Shown one piece after another: positions 26,407-33,598 of a stretch of 35,970 bases of DNA. Made by a program: the position numbers and the translations under genes. The notes beneath the pieces are model-generated. The model had not been told where the DNA came from, did not search any database, and was given only the letters and a program-made list of their open reading frames with translations. Position 1 is the stretch's first letter; each line of letters opens with the position of its first letter. This stretch comes from an uncultured Clostridia bacterium (GTDB taxonomy: Bacteria > Bacillota > Clostridia > Christensenellales > UBA1242). The stretch is taken from positions 1 to 35,970 of the forward strand of contig CALBHW010000024.1 in assembly GCA_937893125.1 (NCBI GenBank), in the 5' to 3' direction.

Positions 26407-26769
26407 ATGAGACCAAAAACGAAACTTATAATTTTTTTTATACTTTCAGGCGTTGTTGGAGCAATAAACGGAATTTTTGGGGGCGGTGGCGGAATATTGT
26501 GTATTCCAATATTTAAAAAACTCCTAGGACTTCCCGAAAAACAAGCACACGCGACTGCCGTTCTTGTTATGTCGATTATTAGTATTCCAACTTTAATAAT
26601 TTATTTGACGACTTTGCATTTTGAAGTCTCACGCCTTATTTTTGTAACTTTGGGCGCACTTATTGGGGGACTAATTGGCGCAAAACTTCTTGGAAAACTA
26701 AGTGATAAAACGCTAAATATCTTGTATATTTTGGTACTAGTTTTAAGTGCCGTAAAGTCGTTTATTTAA
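26407..26769 (+). CDS. TSUP (TauE/SafE) half-transporter, first subunit
   Basis: A 120-aa protein with four hydrophobic segments, half the usual size of TauE/SafE-family permeases. The helix-1 signature is GVVGAINGIFGGGGGILCIP, with a matching GALIGGLIGAKLLGKL near 87-102. TSUP proteins move sulfite, sulfonates or other organic anions. The next gene is a second half, so the two probably form a heteromer equivalent to one full-length carrier. Start ATG 26407 is chosen because upstream in-frame starts lie in non-hydrophobic, unlikely sequence. There is no Shine-Dalgarno and a -10-like CATAAT ends 6 nt upstream, suggesting a leaderless mRNA. Confidence 0.8.
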   Translation: MRPKTKLIIFFILSGVVGAINGIFGGGGGILCIPIFKKLLGLPEKQAHATAVLVMSIISIPTLIIYLTTLHFEVSRLIFVTLGALIGGLIGAKLLGKLSDKTLNILYILVLVLSAVKSFI

Positions 26770-26796
26770 AAGTCGAACCTAAAAAGGAAATCAAAA

Positions 26797-27162
26797 ATGT
26801 TTGCATTGTTTATACTTTTTGGATTGTTGTCTGGCGTGCTTGGCGCGATGGGGCTTGGTGGCGGAACTGTTTTAATTCCGCTCTTATCTCTTATAGGTGT
26901 TTGGCAAAAAAGTGCACAAATAATAAACATTTTTTCATTTGTCATAATGGCGTTTTTTATTCTTATTTTCAATATAAAAAATGGACTGACAAAGGTTTTT
27001 GAGGCTCTTGCTTTTTCCTTTTTTGGTGTAATTTGCGCGATTTGTACGTCGCTACTGGTTAAAGACATTGATAGTGCGCTACTTAAAATTCTTTTTGGCG
27101 TTTTTTTGTCCATTATTGCAGTTGTAGAAACAATTTCTTTTATTGTAAAATACAAAAAGTAG
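26797..27162 (+). CDS. TSUP (TauE/SafE) half-transporter, second subunit
   Basis: A 121-aa protein with four hydrophobic segments. The signature is GVLGAMGLGGGTVLIPLLSL (about 10-29), the same helix-1 motif as in the partner upstream. It starts 27 bp after that gene with AAAAGGAAA before its ATG, so they form an operon. Substrate unknown; no sulfur-metabolism gene is next to it, although a ferredoxin follows. Confidence 0.8.
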   Translation: MFALFILFGLLSGVLGAMGLGGGTVLIPLLSLIGVWQKSAQIINIFSFVIMAFFILIFNIKNGLTKVFEALAFSFFGVICAICTSLLVKDIDSALLKILFGVFLSIIAVVETISFIVKYKK

Positions 27163-27288
27163 ATTATTAAAAATTTTTAGCAAACTTAAAAGGATATAAA
27201 GTCTAGTATTTCAAGTTTTTGACTGTATAAAATGGATTTTGCAAAATAAAACATAAAAGAGAAAAAACTAAATAAAAAATAACTTTAT

Positions 27289-27310
27289 AAGTCTCTCATG
27301 AGGCTTTTCC
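27289..27310 (+). terminator. Possible terminator of the TSUP pair
   Basis: Stem AAGTCTC-TCAT-GAGGCTT, 7 bp with one wobble, running into TTTT. The remaining gap to the ferredoxin (27163-27468) holds no other feature except TTGAAA (27373-27378) 17 bp before TATGTA, a weak promoter candidate. Confidence 0.5.
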
Positions 27311-27468
27311 TTTTGATTTTTGGCAATATTTTTAGACTAGGAGCAAAAATTAAATAAAAGTCTTTACTTTTTTTGAAAACTCGTGTAATATCTATTATGT
27401 ATAAAAGAAAAGGCAAAATAATGGGGGACAAATTCCTTTCGTTATTTTCCTGAAAATCGGAGGCAAAA

Positions 27469-27636
27469 ATGGTTGATAAAGAAAAATGTATCGGTTGTGG
27501 CGCGTGTGAAGGCGTTTGCCCAGTCGGAGCAATAAAAATGGTAGACGGAAAGTCTCAAATTGACAAATCAATTTGCATTAAGTGCCATACTTGTGAAGGG
27601 ATTTGTCCAGTCGGTGCTATTAAGATTGAGGACTAA
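27469..27636 (+). CDS. 2[4Fe-4S] ferredoxin
   Basis: A 55-aa clostridial-type ferredoxin. Two CxxCxxCxxxCP cluster motifs are seen: CIGCGACEGVCP (7-18) and CIKCHTCEGICP (36-47), each followed by VGAIK. All eight cluster cysteines are present. The internal two-fold repeat is clear. CGGAGG lies 5 nt before the ATG. It is a low-potential electron carrier for anaerobic metabolism. Its length falls below common ORF cut-offs, so it is easily missed. The Ppx-like gene starts 63 bp downstream with no terminator, so they may share a transcript. Confidence 0.93.
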   Translation: MVDKEKCIGCGACEGVCPVGAIKMVDGKSQIDKSICIKCHTCEGICPVGAIKIED

Positions 27637-27699
27637 TTTTGGGGGAGCAAGATAGATAAGTCGCCTCATTAAAAGTCTACTATGAAAGGGAGTTTTATT

Positions 27700-29211
27700 T
27701 TGGAAAAGATTGCAATAATTGACATAAAGAGCACAAGAATTGATATGCTTGTCGTCGAGTACAACGAAAACGGCAACTATTCAGTTATCGACGATTATAG
27801 TGAGCAAGTTAAGATAATTGAAGATTATTCGGGAGAAGGTCTACTTAGGCTTGCAAGGTCGCAAGAAGCACTTAATGTCATCAAAATGTACAAAATTATA
27901 TGTGAAGTTGAAAAAATAGGCAATATTGTTGTCTACGGATCAAACTCGCTTAAAAATCTCAAAAATTATCGCAGTTTTGTAGACGAAGTGTACAATTCAG
28001 TTGGTCTTAAAGTTAAGATTTTGAGCGAAGATGAAGAACTTTCATCGCTCTATGGCGGAATTGTTAATTCGATTGATGTCCCAAAAGGTATTGCTGTTTA
28101 CATTGGCGGGGCTTGCACGAGAATTGTTGAGTATAATAGAAGAAACATTTTAAATCAAATTGTTCTTCATTGTGGGACATATCAAATGGCGGAAGCGTTT
28201 GATAACGAAAAAGATGTCAAAACGGCTTGTGAAAAAATTGTTGAAAGATACAAAAAAGAACTTGATTCAATTGAGTGGCTAAAAGAAATGACGGAAGAGT
28301 TTTCACTCATTGGCACGGGGAACGCTTTTTTGAATGTTGGCAGTTTGTCGAAAAAAATTAGAAAATATCCAGTTGATTTGGTTCACGGATATGTCTTTAC
28401 AAAAGAAAATATGGACAGTGTTTATAACCTTATTACGACACTTGACATTGACAAAACTAAGAAGATTAAGGGCGTTTCAAACGATAGAGCGGACATTTTT
28501 GCAACAGGCGCGTGTATGATTAAAGCTCTTATGGAAGTTGGTAATTTTGCCGATTGTGTCATTTCAAGTAAGGGCGCAAAAGAAGGGAGACTTTTTAGCA
28601 TTGTTAACCCATCGACAAACGAAAAGCCTGTTACAGACCTTGTTGGTTTTACGCTTGATAACAGCGCAATTTTAAACCATAAAGAAAATGATAATAGAAA
28701 GCAAGTCGCTGATTTGGCGCTTTTGCTATTTAGACAATTAAAAGTTCTTCATAAATTGCCAAGAAGTTATGTAAAAATTCTTCGAATTGCGTCAACAATG
28801 CACGATGTTGGGCGTAGAATTCAGTTTTATGGGAACGAAAAAAATAGTTTTAATATAATTTTAAACTCCGATATTTGTGGCGTTTCGCATAGAGAAATTG
28901 CACTTGCTAGTTTTATTGCGAGTTGCCAAAATCCGAATGATTTTAATTTGACCGAATGGATTAGATACAAGGATTTGTTTGAAGAAGAGGACCTTGAAGC
29001 GATGCGCAAACTTGCTATTATAGTGCGCCTTGCGTCGGCTCTTGACAAAACAAAGAGAAGTGTTGTCCAAGATATCAGTTGTGACATTTTAGGCGATTCA
29101 GTTATTATGAAAACAATTGTTACAATGAATGCTGATATTGAAATCCGTGAAGCACTCAAAGTCGCAAATGATTTCAAAAAGGTGTACAAAAAGACATTAG
29201 AAGTTTTGTAA
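27700..29211 (+). CDS. Ppx/GppA-like protein with C-terminal HD domain
   Basis: A 503-aa protein with the layout of exopolyphosphatase/guanosine pentaphosphatase: an actin/ASKHA-type N-terminal pair of lobes (1-300) and a C-terminal HD-type helical domain (about 335-480) with MHDVGRR near 366 and SHREIA downstream. The active-site motifs are altered. The phosphate-1 loop, normally DxGSNS, reads DIKSTRID; the DIGGGS loop reads YIGGACTR; the SGEEEA-type catalytic block reads LSEDEELSSLYGG. It may have lost phosphatase activity or changed substrate. Start TTG 27700 follows AAAGGGAG by 7 nt; an ATG at 27682 overlaps that site. Precedes the MreB-like gene, from which a terminator separates it. Confidence 0.75.
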   Translation: MEKIAIIDIKSTRIDMLVVEYNENGNYSVIDDYSEQVKIIEDYSGEGLLRLARSQEALNVIKMYKIICEVEKIGNIVVYGSNSLKNLKNYRSFVDEVYNSVGLKVKILSEDEELSSLYGGIVNSIDVPKGIAVYIGGACTRIVEYNRRNILNQIVLHCGTYQMAEAFDNEKDVKTACEKIVERYKKELDSIEWLKEMTEEFSLIGTGNAFLNVGSLSKKIRKYPVDLVHGYVFTKENMDSVYNLITTLDIDKTKKIKGVSNDRADIFATGACMIKALMEVGNFADCVISSKGAKEGRLFSIVNPSTNEKPVTDLVGFTLDNSAILNHKENDNRKQVADLALLLFRQLKVLHKLPRSYVKILRIASTMHDVGRRIQFYGNEKNSFNIILNSDICGVSHREIALASFIASCQNPNDFNLTEWIRYKDLFEEEDLEAMRKLAIIVRLASALDKTKRSVVQDISCDILGDSVIMKTIVTMNADIEIREALKVANDFKKVYKKTLEVL

Positions 29212-29278
29212 AATATTACGGTTTTTAGATTTAGGTGCTTTACCAAAATCAAAAATATGTATAAATTTTAAAAAATAC

Positions 29279-29311
29279 AAAAATAGGTTTAATTTTTAGA
29301 CCTATTTTTTG
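29279..29311 (+). terminator. Terminator of the Ppx-like gene
   Basis: Perfect 9-bp stem AAAATAGGT (29281-29289) / ACCTATTTT (29301-29309) extended by A/T pairs, ending in T6. Confidence 0.85.
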
Positions 29312-29401
29312 TTTGTGTAAAAGAGGAACGTTGTTTCTTATAGTTTTTACAAATAAAAATGAAAGTTTTTTGTTTGTAATTTTAAAAAGTTATAAAATTG
29401 T

Positions 29402-29431
29402 TTGTGTTTTTACGACTTTTTTTGCTAAAAT
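29402..29431 (+). promoter_or_regulatory. Promoter of the MreB-like gene
   Basis: TTGTGT (29402-29407), 18 bp, TAAAAT (29426-29431) with TGC before it (extended -10). Confidence 0.5.
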
Positions 29432-29452
29432 ATTACAAGAAAGGGAAAAACT

Positions 29453-30463
29453 ATGGCCAATTACGAACTATGCATTGATATGGGAAGCAATTATACCACT
29501 ATTTATAAAAAACACACAGGGGTTGTTTTGCGTGAACCAACTATTGCAATAATCGAACCGAGTGCAAAAACTTTAAAAGTCTCAAAAATAGGTCTCGAAG
29601 CGGAAAAAATGTGGGGGAAAACGGGAGATGACGAAGTTGTTGTGCATTCAATTGTCGAAGGTGTTATAAAAAATGTAGAATTGACTGAACGCATTTTGAT
29701 GTATTTTTTGAATAAAGTTGTCAAATATAAACTCGTCAAACCAGCAATAAAAATTATTGTTTGTTTGCCTATTGGGTTAAACGAAAGTGAGTACGAGGAC
29801 TACAAAAAAGTTTTTTATGCAATTGGATTTGCTAAAATAAATTTTGTCTATAACATTGTAAGTGCAAGTTTTGTTGACGCACCATTTTTACTTAATAACA
29901 AAGCGTCTATGCTTGTTGATCTTGGTGGAAGCAAAACAGAAATCGGAATTGTTATGGGCGGAAGGCTTATAAGTGGTTGCACTTTGAATGTCGGTGGAAA
30001 TCTAATTGACGAAGCCATTGTTGACTATCTTCACAGCACAAAAGGCTACCTATTATCTATGCAAGTGGCGGGGAAGTTAAAACGCGAAGTGGGGAGCTTA
30101 TACGAAACAGATAAAAGTAATATGGAAGTTTTAGTTGAGGACGAAAACACAAAAAATAAAATTTCGACCATTATCAGTGCAAAAGATATTATGCGACCAA
30201 TTTACGAAGGTTACCTTAAAATTGTGCAAGCAATCAACGGATTTTTTGGCGAATGCAGTAGTGAAATTGCGCTTGATGTCAAAAACGATGGCATAGTCTT
30301 TTTTGGTGGCGGGTCGCAAATAACTGGGCTTGAAAATTTTTTCAAAAAAGCGCTTAAAATGACTGTTTTTCAACTTGATAATCCTGAATTCGCGGGTGTT
30401 TTGGGTAGTGAAAAATTGTTTTCTAATCCAAATCTTCTTCAAAAGGTTGTTGAAGATAACTAA
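29453..30463 (+). CDS. mreB: Divergent MreB-like bacterial actin
   Basis: A 336-aa protein, the normal MreB length. Recognisable MreB landmarks in order: IDMGSNYTTIY (phosphate 1), VLREPTIAII, IGLEAEKMWGKT, EGVIKNVELTERILMYF, VDLGGSKTEIGIVMGGRLISG (phosphate 2), GGNLIDEAIVDYL and FFGGGSQITGLENF. The EEPxAAA segment of MreB, which carries the catalytic glutamate, reads YNIVSAS here, so ATP hydrolysis may be weak or absent. mreC and mreD do not follow; minD does, as in the clostridial mre-min locus. An AAAGGGA site precedes the ATG. It is either the sole MreB in a reduced locus or a specialised paralogue; I cannot tell which. Confidence 0.8.
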   Translation: MANYELCIDMGSNYTTIYKKHTGVVLREPTIAIIEPSAKTLKVSKIGLEAEKMWGKTGDDEVVVHSIVEGVIKNVELTERILMYFLNKVVKYKLVKPAIKIIVCLPIGLNESEYEDYKKVFYAIGFAKINFVYNIVSASFVDAPFLLNNKASMLVDLGGSKTEIGIVMGGRLISGCTLNVGGNLIDEAIVDYLHSTKGYLLSMQVAGKLKREVGSLYETDKSNMEVLVEDENTKNKISTIISAKDIMRPIYEGYLKIVQAINGFFGECSSEIALDVKNDGIVFFGGGSQITGLENFFKKALKMTVFQLDNPEFAGVLGSEKLFSNPNLLQKVVEDN

Positions 30464-30628
30464 ATTTTTATGGCTTGATTAAAATAGGTTTTGCAATGTT
30501 GAATAAAAAAAGATAAATAAGGGATGTCGTATAAAATTTGATGTTCCTTTTTGTTTTTATTTTTAAAGTTTATGGACTAAAAAAATTGGTTAAGTCTTTA
30601 AAATCTTTCGTAGGTCGAGAACTAAAGA

Positions 30629-30688
30629 GCGGGCGGTCGCGAGATGGTAAAAGTCATCTAGCGGTCGCCCGCGTGACATCTAAACGCG
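30629..30688. repeat. GC-rich hairpin element C
   Basis: A 12-bp stem GCGGGCGGTCGC / GCGGTCGCCCGC (two wobbles) continues into AGATG/CATCT around the loop GTAAAAGT (30629-30672). A second hairpin CGCGT/ACGCG (30670-30688) abuts it. It is GC-rich in AT-rich surroundings, like elements A and B, and shares the TAAAAG loop core, but has no enclosing outer stem. It lies in the 321-bp gap between the MreB-like gene and minD, which has no other gene. Confidence 0.6.
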
Positions 30689-30737
30689 CAAAAAATAACC
30701 AATTTTGTCGAAAATACAGAATAAAACACACTTGTGT

Positions 30738-30766
30738 TTTACATTTTTTTACGCACTTTGTATACT
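30738..30766 (+). promoter_or_regulatory. minD promoter
   Basis: TTTACA (30738-30743), 17 bp, TATACT (30761-30766). It gives a short 5' UTR with AGGAG before the ATG at 30785. Confidence 0.7.
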
Positions 30767-30784
30767 CTTTTTAGGAGTAAAATT

Positions 30785-31579
30785 ATGGCAAGAAAAATTG
30801 TTATAACAAGTGGAAAGGGCGGAGTGGGCAAAACGACAATTTGTGCAAATTTAGGTGTTGCACTTGCTAGACTGAACCGCCGAGTCGTTCTTGTCGATGT
30901 CGACTTAGGTCTAAACAATCTTGATGTCGTGACTGGAATTGAAAATAAAATTGTATATGACATAGTTGATGTTATAGAAGGGAAATGTCGAGTAAGGCAA
31001 GCGCTTGTGCAAGACTTAAATTTTCCCAACCTTTACATAATGCCGTCTGCACACTCATATAACAAATCAAAGGTTACAAAAGAGAGCGTAAAATTAGTTG
31101 TTGATAGCCTTAGTGATTTTTTTGATTTTATTTTAATAGATTGTCCTGCTGGAATAGACGAACCTTTTTCGCGAGCGGTTTTTGGTGCGGACGAAGCACT
31201 TGTTGTTGTGACTCCACACCTTTCTAGTTTGCGCGATGCGGATAAGGTTTTGATGCTACTTGGGTCATATAACATTAGCAATTATTCTCTTGTCGTAAAT
31301 CGTGTGCGCGGGGATATGGTTGTTGACAAAGAAATGATTGACGCTAAAAAAATTAGCCAAATTTTGTCGGCCGACCTATCAGGCATAATTCCAGAAGATG
31401 ATAGTATAACTACATTTTTATCGGTTGGAAGGTTTGTCAACAACTCGTGTGAGTCGTTTATTGCTTTCAACCTTTTAGCAAAGCACATTTTGGGTGAAAG
31501 CAAAAAATTATATGATTGTACGCAAAAATATAAGGGCTTTGTAGGCTTTTTTAAGCGTGCTATAAGGAGAAAAGTTTAA
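30785..31579 (+). CDS. minD: Septum-site determining ATPase MinD
   Basis: A 264-aa deviant Walker A ATPase that binds the membrane with ATP and positions the division septum. The motif GKGGVGKTT is at 10-18, switch I DVDLGLNNLD near 38-47, and Walker B LIDCPAGID near 119. The C-terminus YKGFVGFFKRAIRRKV is the amphipathic membrane-targeting helix. ATG 30785 is supported by AGGAG 8 nt upstream; an in-frame ATG at 30734 lies in the promoter. minE starts 1 bp after the stop. No minC is found upstream, where clostridia usually carry it. Confidence 0.93.
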   Translation: MARKIVITSGKGGVGKTTICANLGVALARLNRRVVLVDVDLGLNNLDVVTGIENKIVYDIVDVIEGKCRVRQALVQDLNFPNLYIMPSAHSYNKSKVTKESVKLVVDSLSDFFDFILIDCPAGIDEPFSRAVFGADEALVVVTPHLSSLRDADKVLMLLGSYNISNYSLVVNRVRGDMVVDKEMIDAKKISQILSADLSGIIPEDDSITTFLSVGRFVNNSCESFIAFNLLAKHILGESKKLYDCTQKYKGFVGFFKRAIRRKV

Positions 31580-31580
31580 T

Positions 31581-31820
31581 ATGAAATTGGTCTCAAAAGT
31601 AGAAAATCGCATAGAAAATATGTTAAAAAGGGATAAGGAAGATGTGCCAACAGCCTTTTTGACGATGATTAAAAGCGAAATATACAATCTTATGTCAAAT
31701 TATTGCTTTCTTGATCTTCAAGGCATAAAAATGGGGTATTATGTGGATGAAAATGGAGCATATCATTTTAAGTTTGATGTTTTAACTAGAAGATTAAAAT
31801 CGAGAAATTTTTTGCAATAA
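31581..31820 (+). CDS. minE: Divergent MinE
   Basis: A 79-aa protein. Position (1 bp after minD) and the central pattern RIENMLKRDKEDVPTAFL, then MIKSEIYNLMSNYCFLD and GIKM, align by eye with clostridial MinE (R.Dx.D.P.L..MIK.EI...SKY...D..GI). In MinE this region stimulates MinD ATPase and forms the dimer fold. The N-terminus lacks the usual short hydrophobic membrane-targeting start followed by a KxxSSxxVAKxRL-like stretch, so pole-to-pole dynamics may differ. AAGGAG lies inside the minD end, giving translational coupling. Confidence 0.72.
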   Translation: MKLVSKVENRIENMLKRDKEDVPTAFLTMIKSEIYNLMSNYCFLDLQGIKMGYYVDENGAYHFKFDVLTRRLKSRNFLQ

Positions 31821-32044
31821 ACGCTGTTTTATTTAAACATAAGAAAAACTAGATTTAAATTTTTAGAAAAAACAGTAAGAATAATTAAAAAAAATGTCAA
31901 AATTGCTGTAAAAAAGCCAAAAAGCAAAAGAATGCAAAAATATATATTTTTTTAAATCACAAATTTTTACTGCTATACAATTAAAAGTGACCGAAAAAGA
32001 GGTTTTGTAATAATTTTTTATTTTCTTGTCATATATTTTTTATT

Positions 32045-32623
32045 ATGAAAAGTTTTTTTTCTAAAATTGGTGAGTTTTTCAAAAAATATTTGACCCTTGT
32101 TATCATTGCAATTATTTTTTTAGTGCTTTTTATTTGCGATAATTCGTCCAGTCGTGCGGGCGGAGTAATTATGGATAATTTGAAATCTATTGCAACGAGT
32201 TTTACGCCAACGACCGACCTTTTTGACGACGGGAGCGAAGTTTCATTTGTTTCTTACTTTTTTGGAATGAGAATAAATAAACCTAACGAAAAATGTGTCT
32301 TTAATTTGCCTACAAGTAATCAAAACATTTCAACAACGGACGACTATCTTTGTTATAACTATTTAGGAGTTGTTTGTGCTGTTGCAAAGGGAAGAGTGAA
32401 AACTATTGGTTACACAAAGGCAGGCGAAAAATATGTTGAAATTGAGCATAGTGAAAGTTATGTTTCGCGCTATGTCGGAAATTTTGTTTTAGGCGTCGCG
32501 AGTGGAGATTATGTAGACGCGTCCAGTCCAATTTTGACTCTTGACGGCAAAAATCCTGTCAGAATTTACATTCATAAAGACGAAAATTTGGTTAAAACAA
32601 ACGAGATAGAATGGAAAAATTAA
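32045..32623 (+). CDS. SpoIVFA-like protein with degenerate LytM/M23 domain
   Basis: A 192-aa protein. One transmembrane helix near 16-33 (LTLVIIAIIFLVLFIC) is followed by an extracytoplasmic domain. Residues 110-185 follow the LytM/M23 beta pattern (AKGRVKTIGYTKAGEKYVEI, YVDASSPILTL, RIYIHKDE) but lack the HxxxD and HxH zinc ligands. This matches SpoIVFA, the non-enzymatic partner that holds SpoIVFB inactive in the engulfed forespore membrane. It overlaps the SpoIVFB-like gene by 13 nt. There is no Shine-Dalgarno, and TATATT (32032-32037) ends 7 nt before the ATG, suggesting a leaderless mRNA. Confidence 0.7.
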   Translation: MKSFFSKIGEFFKKYLTLVIIAIIFLVLFICDNSSSRAGGVIMDNLKSIATSFTPTTDLFDDGSEVSFVSYFFGMRINKPNEKCVFNLPTSNQNISTTDDYLCYNYLGVVCAVAKGRVKTIGYTKAGEKYVEIEHSESYVSRYVGNFVLGVASGDYVDASSPILTLDGKNPVRIYIHKDENLVKTNEIEWKN

Positions 32624-33456
32624 AACTAAAAATCCACCCGACATTTATTGTTTTTGCGGTGGTTTTGATTTATTTTGGACAAGGATTTTTGTTTTTAAAT
32701 TACCTTTGTGTTATGCTTTTGCACGAACTTGCTCATGCTTTTGTCGCGCGCAATTTAGGGTACAATTTGTCATCAATTAGCCTTATTCCTTTTGGTGTGA
32801 GTTTAAATTTATCAGCTTACGATATGAGCCCAAAAGATGAAATAAAAGTTGCTCTTGCGGGACCATTTTTAAACGCCTTTTTGTGCCTAATTCTTTTTAT
32901 GCTTTGGTGGATTTTTCCAAGTAGTTACAACTACACGATTTTGTTTTTTTACGCCAATTTTGTTACTTGTATTTTTAATCTCATTCCAGCCTTTCCACTT
33001 GACGGTGGAAGAGTGCTAAGGGGGATTTTTAGGTCGAAAACAAGCGAAAATCGTGCCGTTAGGTGCTGTAAATTGATAAATATTTTTGTTATAATTTTAC
33101 TTTTAGGATTGTTCGTTTTTTCTTGTTTTTTTAAAATAAATTTAACATATTTATTTGTGTCCTTTTGTGTTGCAACAGGTTTATTTGACTCGTCAAAAAG
33201 TAGTCGATATACATTTGTTAAATTCGTTAGTCCTGAAAAGAATAAAAAGGTGCTAAAAATAAAAAATTTGTATGTATCGTCAAGCGAGCAAATATATAGG
33301 ATTTATAGATATATAAATAATTATACATATATTAACCTATATATTTTTGATAAAAATAATAAACTTTTAAGGGTTATGAACGAAAACGAGTACATCACGT
33401 TGTGCGAAATTTTCCCCGCAACAACAACCTTTGAAAAACTGCTAAAAATTGCATAA
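32611..33456 (+). CDS. spoIVFB: SpoIVFB-like intramembrane M50 metalloprotease
   Basis: A 281-aa site-2-protease-type enzyme with about six membrane segments. HELAH at 38-42 is the HExxH zinc site and LDGG at 130-133 supplies the third ligand, Asp131 (PAFPLDGGRVLRG). A C-terminal domain of about 75 residues (from KVLKIKNLYV) resembles a single CBS unit, as in SpoIVFB, which cleaves pro-sigma-K. Translation is coupled to the SpoIVFA-like gene (13-nt overlap), and the pair lies after minDE as in Bacillus and Clostridium. Neither sigma-K nor its pro-sequence is in the window, so the substrate is inferred from synteny. Confidence 0.85.
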   Translation: MEKLKLKIHPTFIVFAVVLIYFGQGFLFLNYLCVMLLHELAHAFVARNLGYNLSSISLIPFGVSLNLSAYDMSPKDEIKVALAGPFLNAFLCLILFMLWWIFPSSYNYTILFFYANFVTCIFNLIPAFPLDGGRVLRGIFRSKTSENRAVRCCKLINIFVIILLLGLFVFSCFFKINLTYLFVSFCVATGLFDSSKSSRYTFVKFVSPEKNKKVLKIKNLYVSSSEQIYRIYRYINNYTYINLYIFDKNNKLLRVMNENEYITLCEIFPATTTFEKLLKIA

Positions 33457-33521
33457 ATGCGGTTTTTAGGTCGAAAATGTCGAAATTTTGAAAACAAAAT
33501 GTAAAAAAAACGCAAAAAATG

Positions 33522-33546
33522 GGTTAAAATCGTTTAACCTTTTTTT
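33522..33546 (+). terminator. Terminator of the spoIVF pair
   Basis: Perfect 7-bp stem GGTTAAA-ATCG-TTTAACC followed by T7. Confidence 0.85.
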
Positions 33547-33562
33547 GTTGTTTTGATAAAAT
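33534..33562 (+). promoter_or_regulatory. Promoter of the DUF4132-like gene
   Basis: TAAAAT (33557-33562) with TGA before it (extended -10) and a weak -35, TTAACC, lying inside the right arm of the preceding terminator. Confidence 0.45.
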
Positions 33563-33598
33563 GTTCTTGTGTAAAAAATGTTTGCACGGGAGAAAAAT

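Noticed and set aside
26766..27155. Minus-strand 129-aa frame opposite the second TSUP gene
   Set aside because: The opposite strand has clear TSUP motifs and a ribosome site; this frame has neither.
27418..27451. 10-codon leader-like frame before the ferredoxin
   Set aside because: No clear ribosome site, no attenuator structure, no codon bias suggesting a regulated amino acid.
29313..29552. Plus-strand 79-aa frame upstream of the MreB-like gene
   Set aside because: Overlaps a terminator, the promoter and the start of the real gene; no ribosome site.
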